Shown piece by piece: positions 11,289 through 20,653 of a DNA stretch of 64,000 bases. Origin of the DNA: Panonychus citri (taxonomy: Eukaryota; Arthropoda; Arachnida; Trombidiformes; Tetranychidae); NCBI RefSeq assembly GCF_014898815.1, contig NW_026515547.1:124001-188000 (forward strand), read 5' to 3'. How positions within the stretch are numbered: position 1 is the first letter of the stretch; the number at the start of each line of letters is the position of its first letter. The translations under genes and the position numbers were made by a program. The notes under the pieces were generated by a model. The model saw only the letters and a program-made list of their open reading frames with translations. It had not been told where the DNA came from and made no database searches.

Positions 11289-11740
11289 TCAGTTCGGGTT
11301 TAGGCTAACACACTGTTTCCATTTAAATGTTACCTCGAAGGCACTAATTCTAAGGGGAGTCTCGAGTAAAATGGAACTTAAAATGTAAAACAAGTTTCTT
11401 CTTTCAAATGTACTGATGATTAAGACGAGAAGACGAAGATGAGGATGGTATGTATCATGAAATTATCTCTCTTAATGGTAACTATGGACTTAACAAGAGA
11501 TAAACAAGAAGAACAGAAGAGAGATTAGGTCTATGTTTCCGGACAATCCACCACTCTGCGAACAGCCGTGTGGTGCCGCACTGCTCGATGTTGGCTAGTG
11601 GTACTGGACCGCGCTATCTTGCGCTTTTGCCGGCAGACCTTACTAGTCGTCTATGGCGGTACTATTTTTTCTTTAATTGTTACTCAATTTTTCATTTTTA
11701 CAAGTAAGTAAATGTCTAGGCCCTAGACTCTAGGGTATGT
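11289..11740. other. Interior of TIR element, GC-rich islet
   Basis: No gene seen. A stretch at about 11540-11665 is markedly richer in GC than its surroundings and may be part of the adjoining SINE or another repeat. Confidence 0.4.
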
Positions 11741-11955
11741 CACTAGCTCCTCCAGAGCCGATTCTCCTCCGTCTTACCCCTTCTAGGTGTCATCACCTAG
11801 GGACGCTGACTCCCTCGCAGGAGTCATTGCAGCTGACAAATGCTGACCTCTCATTCTCATTGGGTCATCATCGACTAATGCATCACCGGTCTCGAACCTA
11901 CAACCTCGATTAACGAGGACAGTGGCTTCAACCCTCTGCGCCAGAGAGAAGATGA
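11740..11955 (-). mobile_element. tRNA-derived SINE
   Basis: On the minus strand the sequence contains an RNA polymerase III A box (TGGCGCAGAGG, near 11945) followed about 40 bp later by a B box (GGTTCGAGACC, near 11890). Between them is a possible anticodon arm (CCTC, seven-base loop, GAGG). There is no proper acceptor stem, and unrelated tail sequence follows the B box, so this is a SINE head, not a working tRNA gene. Confidence 0.6.
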
Positions 11956-12479
11956 TGATGCAGGGAAAGGAAGGAAATGATAATCGATAACAATAGTATT
12001 TTGATCTTCTTTTTTGTTTTATATTCTCTTCTTGTTTGTGGGCTAATGATGGCACGGGAATTCAGGGGAATTCAAGGTAGTTCAGGGGAAGAGTTTTGTT
12101 ATCTTTTCCAATTCATAGGGTTACTGGTACTTTGTACTCACAATCACTTTGAATTCCTTCGGAACCATAATAATCACTCGTAAACAGCGTCCGATCTTTT
12201 GTTGGCTTCTATTTATTAAGAACGATGATTAAAGATCATCATCATGAAGATCGTGGAGATAATTGAGTCAATTGAGATGAAATGAAAGATGAACGATAAA
12301 CATAAAGATGAGAATTAATATCCACAAGTAGAATTCACAATCACAATCACAAAACAAGCAGCAAAAATGAGAAAAAGAGAAAAAAGAAAAACATTTAACG
12401 ATAAAACAAATTGATTGGAATTTACTGATCAACTGGTTAACTGATAAATCGATTAATAAATTACCTTGTTCACTTAGTG
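11956..12479. other. Interior of TIR element, no gene
   Basis: AT-rich, with no recognised coding or repeat content. Confidence 0.4.
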
Positions 12480-12967
12480 TTTTTCAAATCTCTAGCTGAG
12501 CATAAAGTAAATCACCACAAACTTGAGCTTGTTCCTTGAAATCTGATTCAGATAAGGAACACAAACTCATTCCATCCAAGTGAAAATAATTAAGTGGAAA
12601 CATTGGTAATCCGAATTGTTCATTTTGCCATGATAACCATGAAATCCCAAGTCAGTCTTGAACAGTCCAAGTGAATGGATCTGATTAAGAACAGATTAAT
12701 ATGAGAATATGGATTCAGATTAGGATTCATGTAAAGAATAAAAAAAGAAAAGAAAAAGTTACTTGGTGATATTCGATGATTCTCTAAGAATCGCTTAACT
12801 TCTTGATGACAAGCTTCGACTTCGAGATTGGAAACCCTCGTCGTCGATGTGTTTGGGCCAAAGGGATTCCAATGGATCATATGGAGATGATGACAATGTC
12901 GAGAGGGACGAAGGACTCGGACAATTGGACATGATTGATAGTGAAAAAGATGAAGATAAAAACGATT
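12480..12967 (-). pseudogene. Ets-family Pointed-domain exons, decayed
   Basis: Minus translation of about 12690-12483 reads like a Pointed (PNT/SAM) domain of Ets factors: DPFTWTVQ, then WLSWQNEQFGL, FHLDGMSLCSLSESDF and CGDLLYAQLEI. Two in-frame TGA codons interrupt it, one of them where a Trp is expected after LEI. Upstream, about 12960-12770 gives Ser/Pro-rich sequence and EVEACHQEVKRFLENHRISP followed by a GTAACT donor, as expected for the preceding exon. No ETS DNA-binding domain was found. The copia element split the upstream exon. This looks like a captured host gene copy that has decayed. Confidence 0.68.
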
Positions 12968-12972
12968 GATAT
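12968..12972. repeat. Target duplication of copia, left
   Basis: GATAT here and again at 17623-17627 flank the retrotransposon. Confidence 0.85.
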
Positions 12973-13405
12973 AAAAAGAATATGCAATCAATATGAAAAT
13001 TATCAATTGACTTTCCTAGAAAGTAAATGAATTTATCATGTAAATATCTATTGAAATTTACTATTGACTTTCCTAGAAAGTGAATGAATTGGTTCATGGA
13101 AATGGTCATGATAATTTAGTATTGAATTTCTTAGAAAGTCAATGTTTAAGAAACGTCATCTTAAGGGATTATCATGGGATATTGGTGTTTAATTTAATTT
13201 TAACAATTTAACCTTAATTGGGATACAATTTACTAATTGTCATGTTTTTCTTTATATAATCTTACTGATATAAAAACCCAATCGATTAACAATTTAAGTT
13301 AAGTTAATCATTTTACTTTCATCTAATCATCATTACAATTTTACAATAAAATTATCTGTTTAACTAACTGAGTTTAATTGTGTTCTGAGTTACTATTTAT
13401 CAACT
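12973..13405 (+). repeat. 5' LTR (433 bp)
   Basis: Near-identical to 17190-17622. It begins AAAAAGAATATG and ends TATCAACT, so it lacks the usual TG...CA ends. A TATATAA-like segment (about 13254) could be its promoter. Confidence 0.92.
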
Positions 13406-13420
13406 GGTTATGGGTCCAGA
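13406..13420 (+). promoter_or_regulatory. Primer-binding site, initiator Met tRNA fragment
   Basis: GGTTATGGGTCCAG directly after the LTR resembles the copia primer site, which pairs with an internal part of cleaved initiator methionine tRNA instead of its 3' end. The gag start codon (13410) overlaps it. Confidence 0.7.
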
Positions 13421-14084
13421 TACGCTTAGAGGTAGTAATTCATTGGTAAACTCTCCGTGTTTAGTGGATATTTTTAATGGTAAACATTTCGATGTTTGGA
13501 AATTTAAGATGATGAACTTCCTGAAAAGAGAAGGTCTTTGGTATGTAGTCAATGAGACTGTAGATACAGGTGACCAAAGAAAAATCGATTTATTCAATCG
13601 GAATAACGAAAAAGCTCTTGGATTATTGTGCTGTTGTGTTGGTTCAAAATATATTTATTTAATCAAACACGCAGAAAAGGCTGCCGAAGTTTGGAACATA
13701 TTGGTTCGAACATTCGAGCGAAAAGACTTAGCAAAGAAATTTATTGTTAAGCAAAAACTTTCTAACTTTAAAATTAAGTCTAATCAACCTTTGATTGATT
13801 CGATTGCTGAGTTAGAGCGTTTGTGGTCTGAATTGGGTTCTATTGGTGATCCAATAAGTGATGGTGATAAGGTAATTGAGTTACTAGGTAAGCTACCATC
13901 AGAATACAAACATTTTGTATCAGCTATTCGTGTATCATTGGATATTATTAAGTTCGAAGATCTCATCGCTCGTTTATTAATTGAAGAAGATCACATGAAA
14001 ATTGAAACGGTTCATGAACATGAATCAGCTTTGGTGACCAAGACAAAATTCAAATATAAAACAATAAAATGTTATTTGTTTTGA
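13410..14084 (+). pseudogene. copia gag, frame-broken
   Basis: Codes 224 residues of copia-type Gag (for example FNGKHFDVWKFKM, LGLLCCCVGSKYIYLIK and LPSEYKHFVSAIRV). The frame stops just at the beginning of the CCHC zinc knuckle; the rest of the knuckle (GHYKRDCP) follows in a different frame at about 14098. The lesion combines a short insertion and a one-base loss around 14070-14095. Without it Gag would lead directly into the protease. Confidence 0.85.
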
Positions 14085-14203
14085 GTGTCAAGAAAAGGTC
14101 ATTATAAACGAGACTGTCCGACTTTGAAAATAATAGAAAAGATAAAAATGATTACAAGAAAAAGTTTGAGAGACAAAGTCCAACTAATGAACATGCACTT
14201 ACA

Positions 14204-15694
14204 ATGGTCAGTCATGATAAAGATTCTGACAATTGGGTTATTGACTCAGGAGCTTCTAACCATATGAGTTGGAATAAGAAATGGTTCAGAAATTATTATG
14301 AAACTCCAGGTAAAAGTGTAACTCAAGCTGATGGTACATCGATGGATGTCAACGGTATTGGTGATATTGAACTTTTATCAGAATTTGGGACTAAATTTAT
14401 TCTTAAAAACGTTTACCATGTACCAAAATTAGCAATCAATTTGTTTTCCATGGGTCAAGCTGAAGATAATGGAGCTACTTGTACATTTAAAAATGGACAA
14501 TGTAAAGTTTATCTTGCTAATAAGTTGATTGTTGTTGGTGAACGAAAAGTGAAACTTTACTATTTGCGAGTTAATCAAATTGATCAAGATTACTCGTTAG
14601 TAAATATCGAGGAAGAGAAAGTCGAAAGTGAAGATAAAACGATTCCAATTGGTAATATTAATCTTTGGCATCTTCGATATGGTCATTTGAATTATGATAA
14701 TATGACCAAGATGGTTAGAGAAAATATTATCGATGGTATTAACCTTAAAGGTGAGAAGTCTGATATTTGTAAAGGTTGTTTGAAAGGAAAAATGACCAAG
14801 CACAAGTATCCAGCTCGAACTATGGTTAAAACTGAATCAGTTTTGGACTTGGTACATTCAGATATTTGCGGTCCAATCAGAGTACCATCTTTTTCTGGTT
14901 GTCGTTATTTTATAACTTTTATTGATGATTTTACCAATTGGGTAAAAGTGATTCCAGTAAAAGAGAGAAAAGAAATTTTCAATGAATATAAAATATATGA
15001 AGCTGAAGTTTCGACTCTTCATGGTAAAAATATTAAGTGTTTTAGATCTGATAATGGGCGAGAGTATTTATCATCTGAATTTACGAATTTCTTAAAAGAA
15101 AAAGGTACTAAACATGAAACTAGTATCGCTTATGCTCATGAACAAAATGGTGTAGCCGAACGAATGAATCGAACTATTCGTGAAATGGCTTGTTCGATGT
15201 TACATCAAGCCGAACTACCATTAGAATATTGGGCGGAAGCAGCTATGACCGCTGGTTATTTAAGAAATCGTTGCATATCCAAAGCTATTGGTGATGTTAC
15301 TCCATTCGAAAAGTGGAAAGGCCGAAAACCTAATGTTCAACATCTTAGAATATTTGGATCGAAAGCTTTTGTTCGTGTTCCATCGGAACAACATCTCAAG
15401 ATCGAACCAAAGTCGATCGAAGTTCTATTTGTTGGATATGGTGTAAACAAAAAGGGTTATCGATTAATCAATTTATCAAATAACAAAATCATTTATGGGA
15501 GAGACGTTATTTTTGACGAAAAATCAATTCTCATTAAGCAAAATGATTCAATGATTAATCAATTTGAACTTATCGAAAATGACTTAACTGATTTATCTCA
15601 AGTTGAAAGTTCAAATGAGAAAACACTGATAACTTTAAACAATGAACCAGAAAGTTATCAAGAGGCAATTGAATCAAATGATTCAGGTGAGTGA
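14204..15694 (+). pseudogene. copia pol part 1: protease and integrase
   Basis: It opens with the protease active-site context WVIDSGASNHMS, then the GAG-pre-integrase zinc motif (WHLRYGHLNYD ... CKGCLKGK), then the integrase core with Asp in HSDICGP, Asp in RSDNGREYL and Glu in NGVAERMNR. The frame ends at TGA 15692-15694 after NDSGE; the same frame continues with LKAINEVYQSL, so one nonsense change separates it from reverse transcriptase. Confidence 0.9.
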
Positions 15695-17182
15695 TTAAAA
15701 GCAATTAACGAAGTGTATCAATCTCTAGTTAATAGTGGAACTTGGATATTAACCAAACGACCTGAGAATACAAATATTATTAAAAACAAATGGGTATTCA
15801 AAATGAAAAGCAATGAAAAAGGTGATGTTCAATATAAAGCAAGATTAGTAGCAAAAGGGTTTACTCAAGTCAAGGGTAAAGATTATCAAGAAACCTTTGC
15901 TCCAGTTGCAAAATTTGCGACATTGAGATTATTAATCTCGTTGGCCGTTAATTTTGATTATATTGTTCATCAACTCGATGTTAAAACTGCTTATTTGAAC
16001 GGTAAATTGGAAGAAGAAATTTACATGGATCAACCTGAAGGTTTTGTTGATGATCCTGAACTTGTTTGTAAACTAAAACGAAGCTTGTATGGACCTAAAC
16101 AGTCAGGAAGAAATTGGAATCATTTGTTCAATGATTTTATCACTAAACTTGGATTTACACGAACTCAATCGGATAATTGTCTGTATTTCAATGAAAGTGA
16201 ATCTAAACGAATTTATGTATTAATTTATGTTGATGATTTGCTTATATTTGGGAAGAAAATTGAGATGATCAATATTCTCAAGGAACAATTGAAAACGAAG
16301 TTCCAAATGAAAGATCTTGGTGAACTTAAGTATTTCCTTGGAATCGAATTTGATATTGATCAAAAATCACAAACAATTAAAATGCATCAATCAAAATACA
16401 TCAAATTTATACTTGAAAAGTATAATATGATTGAATCTAAATCAAGTAAAACTCCAACGGATTTATCAGTTAAATTATCGAAATCAACTGATATAAATGC
16501 TGATATTAGTTATCCTTATTCAAGTGCTGTAGGTGCATTAATTTATTTGTCAACTTGTACTCGACCAGATATTACGTTCGCAGTGGGAGTAGTTAGTCAA
16601 TTTATGACTAATTACAATCGACAACATTGTTTGGCTGTCAAACGAATCTATCGATACTTGAAAGAGACAATGAATTATGGATTGTTGTTTGACAAATCTA
16701 ATGATCAACTAGTTGTTGGTTATTCAGATTCTGATTATGCATCTTGTATTATGGACAGAAAAAGTATCAGTGGGTTAACTATTTTCAACTTTGGTAATCT
16801 AATTGTTTGGGGTAGTAAGAAACAATCAACAGTTTCGCTATCGACTGCTGAAGCCGAGTATGTGGCTTTGACTGTGTGTACAAAAGAGATAATTTGGTTG
16901 AAATCTTTATTAACTGAACTTGGTTTTATCTTCGAAAAACCAATCGTCATAAATGAAGATAATCAATGTGCAATCGCTTTGGCAAGAGATCCAGTGTCTC
17001 AATCACGATCTAAACACATTGATATTAAATATCATTTTATCAGAGAAAAGGTTAATGATAAAATAATAGCAATTTATTATTTACCAACTGAGAATATGAT
17101 TGCCGATATTATGCCAAAATCGTTACCACGAGAAAGATTTGAAAAATTAAGATCGCAATTGAAAATTATTAATATTAATTGA
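15695..17182 (+). pseudogene. copia pol part 2: RT and RNase H
   Basis: Continues the pol frame. Reverse transcriptase motifs include KARLVAKGFTQ, HQLDVKTAYLNG and the catalytic YVDDLLIF. RNase H follows with YSDSDYASC, STAEAEYVAL and SKHIDIKYHFIRE. It ends shortly before the purine-rich tract (GAGTGGGAG) and the 3' LTR. This part is intact apart from its separation from integrase by the stop. Confidence 0.92.
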
Positions 17183-17189
17183 GTGGGAG

Positions 17190-17622
17190 AAAAAGAATAT
17201 GCAATCAATATGAAAATTATCAATTGACTTTCCTAGAAAGTAAATGAATTTATCATGTAAATATCTATTGAAATTTACTATTGACTTTCCTAGAAAGTGA
17301 ATGAATTGGTTCATGGAAATGGTCATGATAATTTAGTATTGAATTTCTTAGAAAGTCAATGTTTAAGAAACGTCATCTTAAGGGATTATCATGGGATATT
17401 GGTGTTTAATTTAATTTTAACAATTTAACCTTAATTGGGATACAATTTACTAATTGTCATGTTTTTCTTTATATAATCTTACTGATATAAAAACCCAATC
17501 GATTAACAATTTAAGTTAAGTTAATCATTTTACTTTCATCTAATCATCATTACAATTTTACAATAAAATTATCTATTTAACTAACTGAGTTTAATTGTGT
17601 TCTGAGTTACTATTTATCAACT
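17190..17622 (+). repeat. 3' LTR (433 bp)
   Basis: Preceded by the polypurine tract GAGTGGGAG. Matches the 5' LTR with one substitution seen. Confidence 0.92.
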
Positions 17623-17969
17623 GATATGATAAAGTATATGAAGAAGTGTATGAAGTGTATGAAGACGAAGGTGAGGTTTGGTTGAGACTCGAAAAATAAA
17701 CACAATTCAATGTTCCATGTAACATGATGAGGAAGAAGAAAATGAAGAAGAGGAAGATGACGAAATGTTCTGAAGTCTGATGATTAATCAGATACACATG
17801 AGTGAATCGACTAAAGGTAGAAACTAAAAACTAGAATTAGGACAATCAAGCAAACACAAAATCACATATGAGATAGAGTACAAATGATGAAACAGGTAAA
17901 ATGAAATCATGAAGCGTCTTTATGTATCATTAATGAAACGAATTAAGAAGTAGAAAGAAAAAAATGGTT
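17623..17969 (-). pseudogene. Ets gene debris beyond copia insertion
   Basis: After the GATAT duplication the minus-strand Ser/Tyr-rich sequence (about 17690-17627) rejoins the exon cut by copia. Further right I see only AT-rich, GA-rich DNA without reading frame. Confidence 0.4.
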
Positions 17970-18402
17970 GAATTAATATCAAAGAGTAATATAAGAAGAG
18001 ACTGCGATCTCCTGAAAAAGAGCAGTTTAGGGATAAATCTCACGAGAGTCGCCACTGTCGTTTTTCTCTTTCTTTTTCCCTTTCGTTTTCTTCTTTTTCC
18101 TGTTATGATTTCCTCTCTTTCTTTTCTCTTTCTTTTCGTAAAAAATTGGTTAAAGGTTTTTGAATGTTTTTGAGGCCATTTTTCAACGGGATTTTGCTCT
18201 AATAAATGTCAAATACAAGCTCAAACAAAATCTCGTTGAAAAATGGCCTTAAAATCATTCAGAAAACTTTACACAATTTAGTTGACGAAAAGAAAGAGAA
18301 AAGAAAGAGAAAAACGACAGTGGTGACTCTCGTGAGATTTATACCCAAACTGCTCTTTTTGCTGTTGATCGCTCTCTCTTCCTTACTACTCTTTGATTAA
18401 TA
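17970..18402. repeat. Foldback repeat, about 433 bp
   Basis: Two imperfect inverted arms of roughly 200 bp meet near 18190-18230. Matching landmarks are AAAGAGTA at the outer ends, GCGATC, AGAGCAGTTT with AAACTGCTCT, CTCACGAGAGTC with GACTCTCGTGAG, and GGCCATTTTTCAACG with CGTTGAAAAATGGCC. Open frames within it are a by-product. Probably a foldback-type MITE. Confidence 0.8.
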
Positions 18403-19369
18403 TTCAAAGAGGAAAAACATTAAGAGTTAAAACGAAAATAAAAAGCCTAGAAATTAGAAAAGTTTTAGATGTAAACATCAACAACTTACTTCAACTGCTG
18501 AGATGAAAAGGTGATGAAGATGATGCGTATAATCAATATGATTATGTGATAATATAGATGAAAATGATAATGATAATGACAACAAACAGGGTGATGAAAA
18601 AATATGATTTTTATAAAGAGAGATGATTATGACACAAATAGAGAGATGTATTAAAATAAACAGGTGAAAAATGATTAGAATTAATCTGAAATAAACAGAT
18701 AAAATTATGAGGATTACGAAATAACCAGATAAAATGATTGATAAACGTTGATAAAAAGAAATGAGAAAAAACTCATTCATTTATAAGAATTCTCGCTTTC
18801 TCAAACGTTATTTAATGATTAGTCAACGACCACCAAAAAGTTTAAAGTAATATTTAAAGATCAGAAAAAAGGTTAATGCTTTAGGCTTAATGGTTTTTGA
18901 CTTAATAGCTTTAGGCTTAATGGTTGCAGGCTTAATCGTTTTTAAGATTAAAAGTATAATTTAATAATCATTAACAAGGTGAGGAAAAAGTAGGGTAGAA
19001 AAGTGAGTTGGAAAAGGTAAAATTAATGTTTTGGAAAAATGGGGGAAAGAAATCAGAACAGAAAGAGAGAGATGAGAAAAAGAAAGGGTAAAAGGGGAGA
19101 AGAGATTACAGTTTAATTGTAATTAATCAAGATCTGTGACAACAGCGATCTCTCAAATCATTTGCCGGAGTTGAAAAATGTGGAGAATAAAATTACCACC
19201 TTCAGATGACCTTGAAACGTGTTATTTTACCAATGACCTGAATGACCTTGACCTTTTGATAAAATCGCAAAAAACATCGGTAAAAATAGCTGAATAGCCC
19301 TGTATATAAGTATCGGGTATATAGGCACCATCACGAGCGTCACATTTGGTATCAAAAAGAACGTGGCAG
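18403..19369. other. Interior of TIR element, no gene
   Basis: AT-rich with short internal repeats around 18880-18945 (TTTAGGCTTAATGGTTT occurring with variants). No gene recognised. Confidence 0.45.
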
Positions 19370-19645
19370 AACATGGATTTTGTTGGTATAGCTGTGTTTG
19401 TTACGGCTGTGGTACTTGCTGATTGAGTTGTTGGAAATGAGGAATTTGATGCACTTCACTCGATAACGATTCTCGCCGAATCACTGGCATTGATGGAGCA
19501 AAGGTTGGCGGTGATGGTGAATTAGAGAATGGAAATGTAGAAACTGAAGAGAGGGACGATGGAGATGATGGAATGTCACCAAACTGAGGTGCGATAATTA
19601 ATAATCCTTGTTAAGGTTCATGAGGAGAACTTCGAGGAGTAGCAC
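19370..19645 (-). pseudogene. Ser/Pro/Gln-rich coding debris
   Basis: Minus translation gives low-complexity protein-like sequence (SPSSLSSVSTFPFSNSPSPP, then IPHFQQLNQQ) interrupted by stops. Its position upstream of the Pointed-domain exons on the same strand suggests it is the N-terminal part of the same captured Ets gene; that link is inference. Confidence 0.4.
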
Positions 19646-19975
19646 TGTTTAAAAGGCAGACATATTTAATACAGCTAGATCACACTTTTCGAGGTCGAAA
19701 ACGATTCATTCTTATAGTCTTGGTTAAATGACGATGATTGGACTTATTCAGACATTTTTAAGTATTGTAGTCTCAGATATTAGCCCTCGAAGATCAAAGG
19801 CCACTTTCTCATTCCGGTAAAACTGTTGATCAAATGGAAAAAGTGCTCGATCCAATATGTTAGCCCATACTAGGGTAGTCTCAAAAATAAGTTTCGGATT
19901 ATTCTCGACACTAGGGGCTAATCGCGGTCCATTTATTTACGGAATTATGACCGGAGCACTTTGGACATTTTTTTC

Positions 19976-20222
19976 ACCAAAACAAATCTAATTTTCTGTA
20001 AGGGCATGAAAATTTGTCAGTAAAATAAAAATTTCATGATCTAAAAATTTATCGTTTCTGAGAAAAAGCGACCTGAAGTTTAAACTTCGAACTTGATTTT
20101 CTCGAAAACTACTGATCAGACCAGAAAAAGATAAACATATTTAGACTTTATATTTTTGGCCCTACAAATACACAAAATCTCAACTCTTAACTAAAAAGTC
20201 TAATTTTTTGCAGAGTGTCCTT
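19976..20222 (-). repeat. Right terminal inverted repeat (247 bp)
   Basis: Inverted partner of 11042-11288; two substitutions. Followed by TTAA at 20223-20226. Confidence 0.92.
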
Positions 20223-20653
20223 TTAATCTGTTCAGCGCTTCGATTGTTAATTAATAAACTAATTTATTCTATAATATTATTTCAATAGGAAATTTTTTTA
20301 TCACAATTGTTAAAGAGTTTAGTTAATTTTCTTTGGATAATTTTACTTTTTACTACTGAATGTTTTACTGATCATTGGTTAAAACGAAAGTCTAATTGTT
20401 GGTAATTAATTTGTCAGATAAATGAAAGATTATCGAATAATTAAAGATCAGTTTATTAAGATACATTTGCTCTTTTCGTTAATTAATATGATTAATATAA
20501 AAGTTGAAACAATTTGTTCAAGGCAATAGTGTCTATTGGATAATTAAAAGTGTAAATTAATTGATGGACGAATCGATGTTTGATTTAATTGTCTCTCAAA
20601 TATTCTCAGATTGATTATTTGGAGAAAATTCTGAGGATTCATTTGAGCTTTTA
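20223..20653. other. Hippo 3' flank, source of duplicated fragments
   Basis: The sequence from about 20360 on recurs at 3079 and 8150. It carries the presumed Hippo 3' UTR. The first 60 bp match the DNA right of block U copy 2 (about 5385-5450). Confidence 0.6.

Larger units (their letters stand above)
12973..17622 (+). mobile_element. Ty1/copia LTR retrotransposon
   Basis: A 4650-bp element with two 433-bp LTRs, a primer-binding site, gag, protease, integrase, reverse transcriptase and RNase H in copia order, and a 5-bp GATAT target duplication. I saw only one difference between the LTRs (near 13362 versus 17574), so the insertion is very young. Coding is nonetheless broken: the gag frame closes inside the zinc knuckle (14084) and the pol frame has a TGA at 15692-15694. 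It is nested inside the 9.2-kb TIR element and inside the Ets pseudogene. It probably depends on proteins from other copies, or the lesions are recent. Confidence 0.95.
11042..20222. mobile_element. 9.2-kb TIR element with TTAA target duplication
   Basis: Inverted repeats of 247 bp, differing at two positions, bound this segment: 11042-11288 and 19976-20222. The outermost bases are AAGGACACTCTGCA. Each end is flanked by TTAA (11038-11041 and 20223-20226). The flanking DNA on both sides aligns with the uninterrupted paralogous sequence at about 5330-5450, which shows an insertion. TTAA duplication is typical of piggyBac and Kolobok DNA transposons, but no transposase is recognisable. Cargo: a tRNA-derived SINE, decayed Ets gene exons, a nested copia element, a large foldback and Ser/Pro/Gln-rich coding debris. 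Near-identical ends argue for recent movement. Confidence 0.85.

Noticed and set aside
11880..11955. Functional tRNA gene
   Set aside because: A and B boxes are present but there is no matching acceptor stem; it fits a SINE head better.
18004..18372. Two short plus-strand frames with hydrophobic segments
   Set aside because: They are readings of the foldback arms, not conserved coding.
11042..20222. Retroviral or Maverick-type identity for the 9.2-kb element
   Set aside because: TSD is TTAA (4 bp), no integrase/polymerase genes outside the nested copia, and the inverted ends are of DNA-transposon type.
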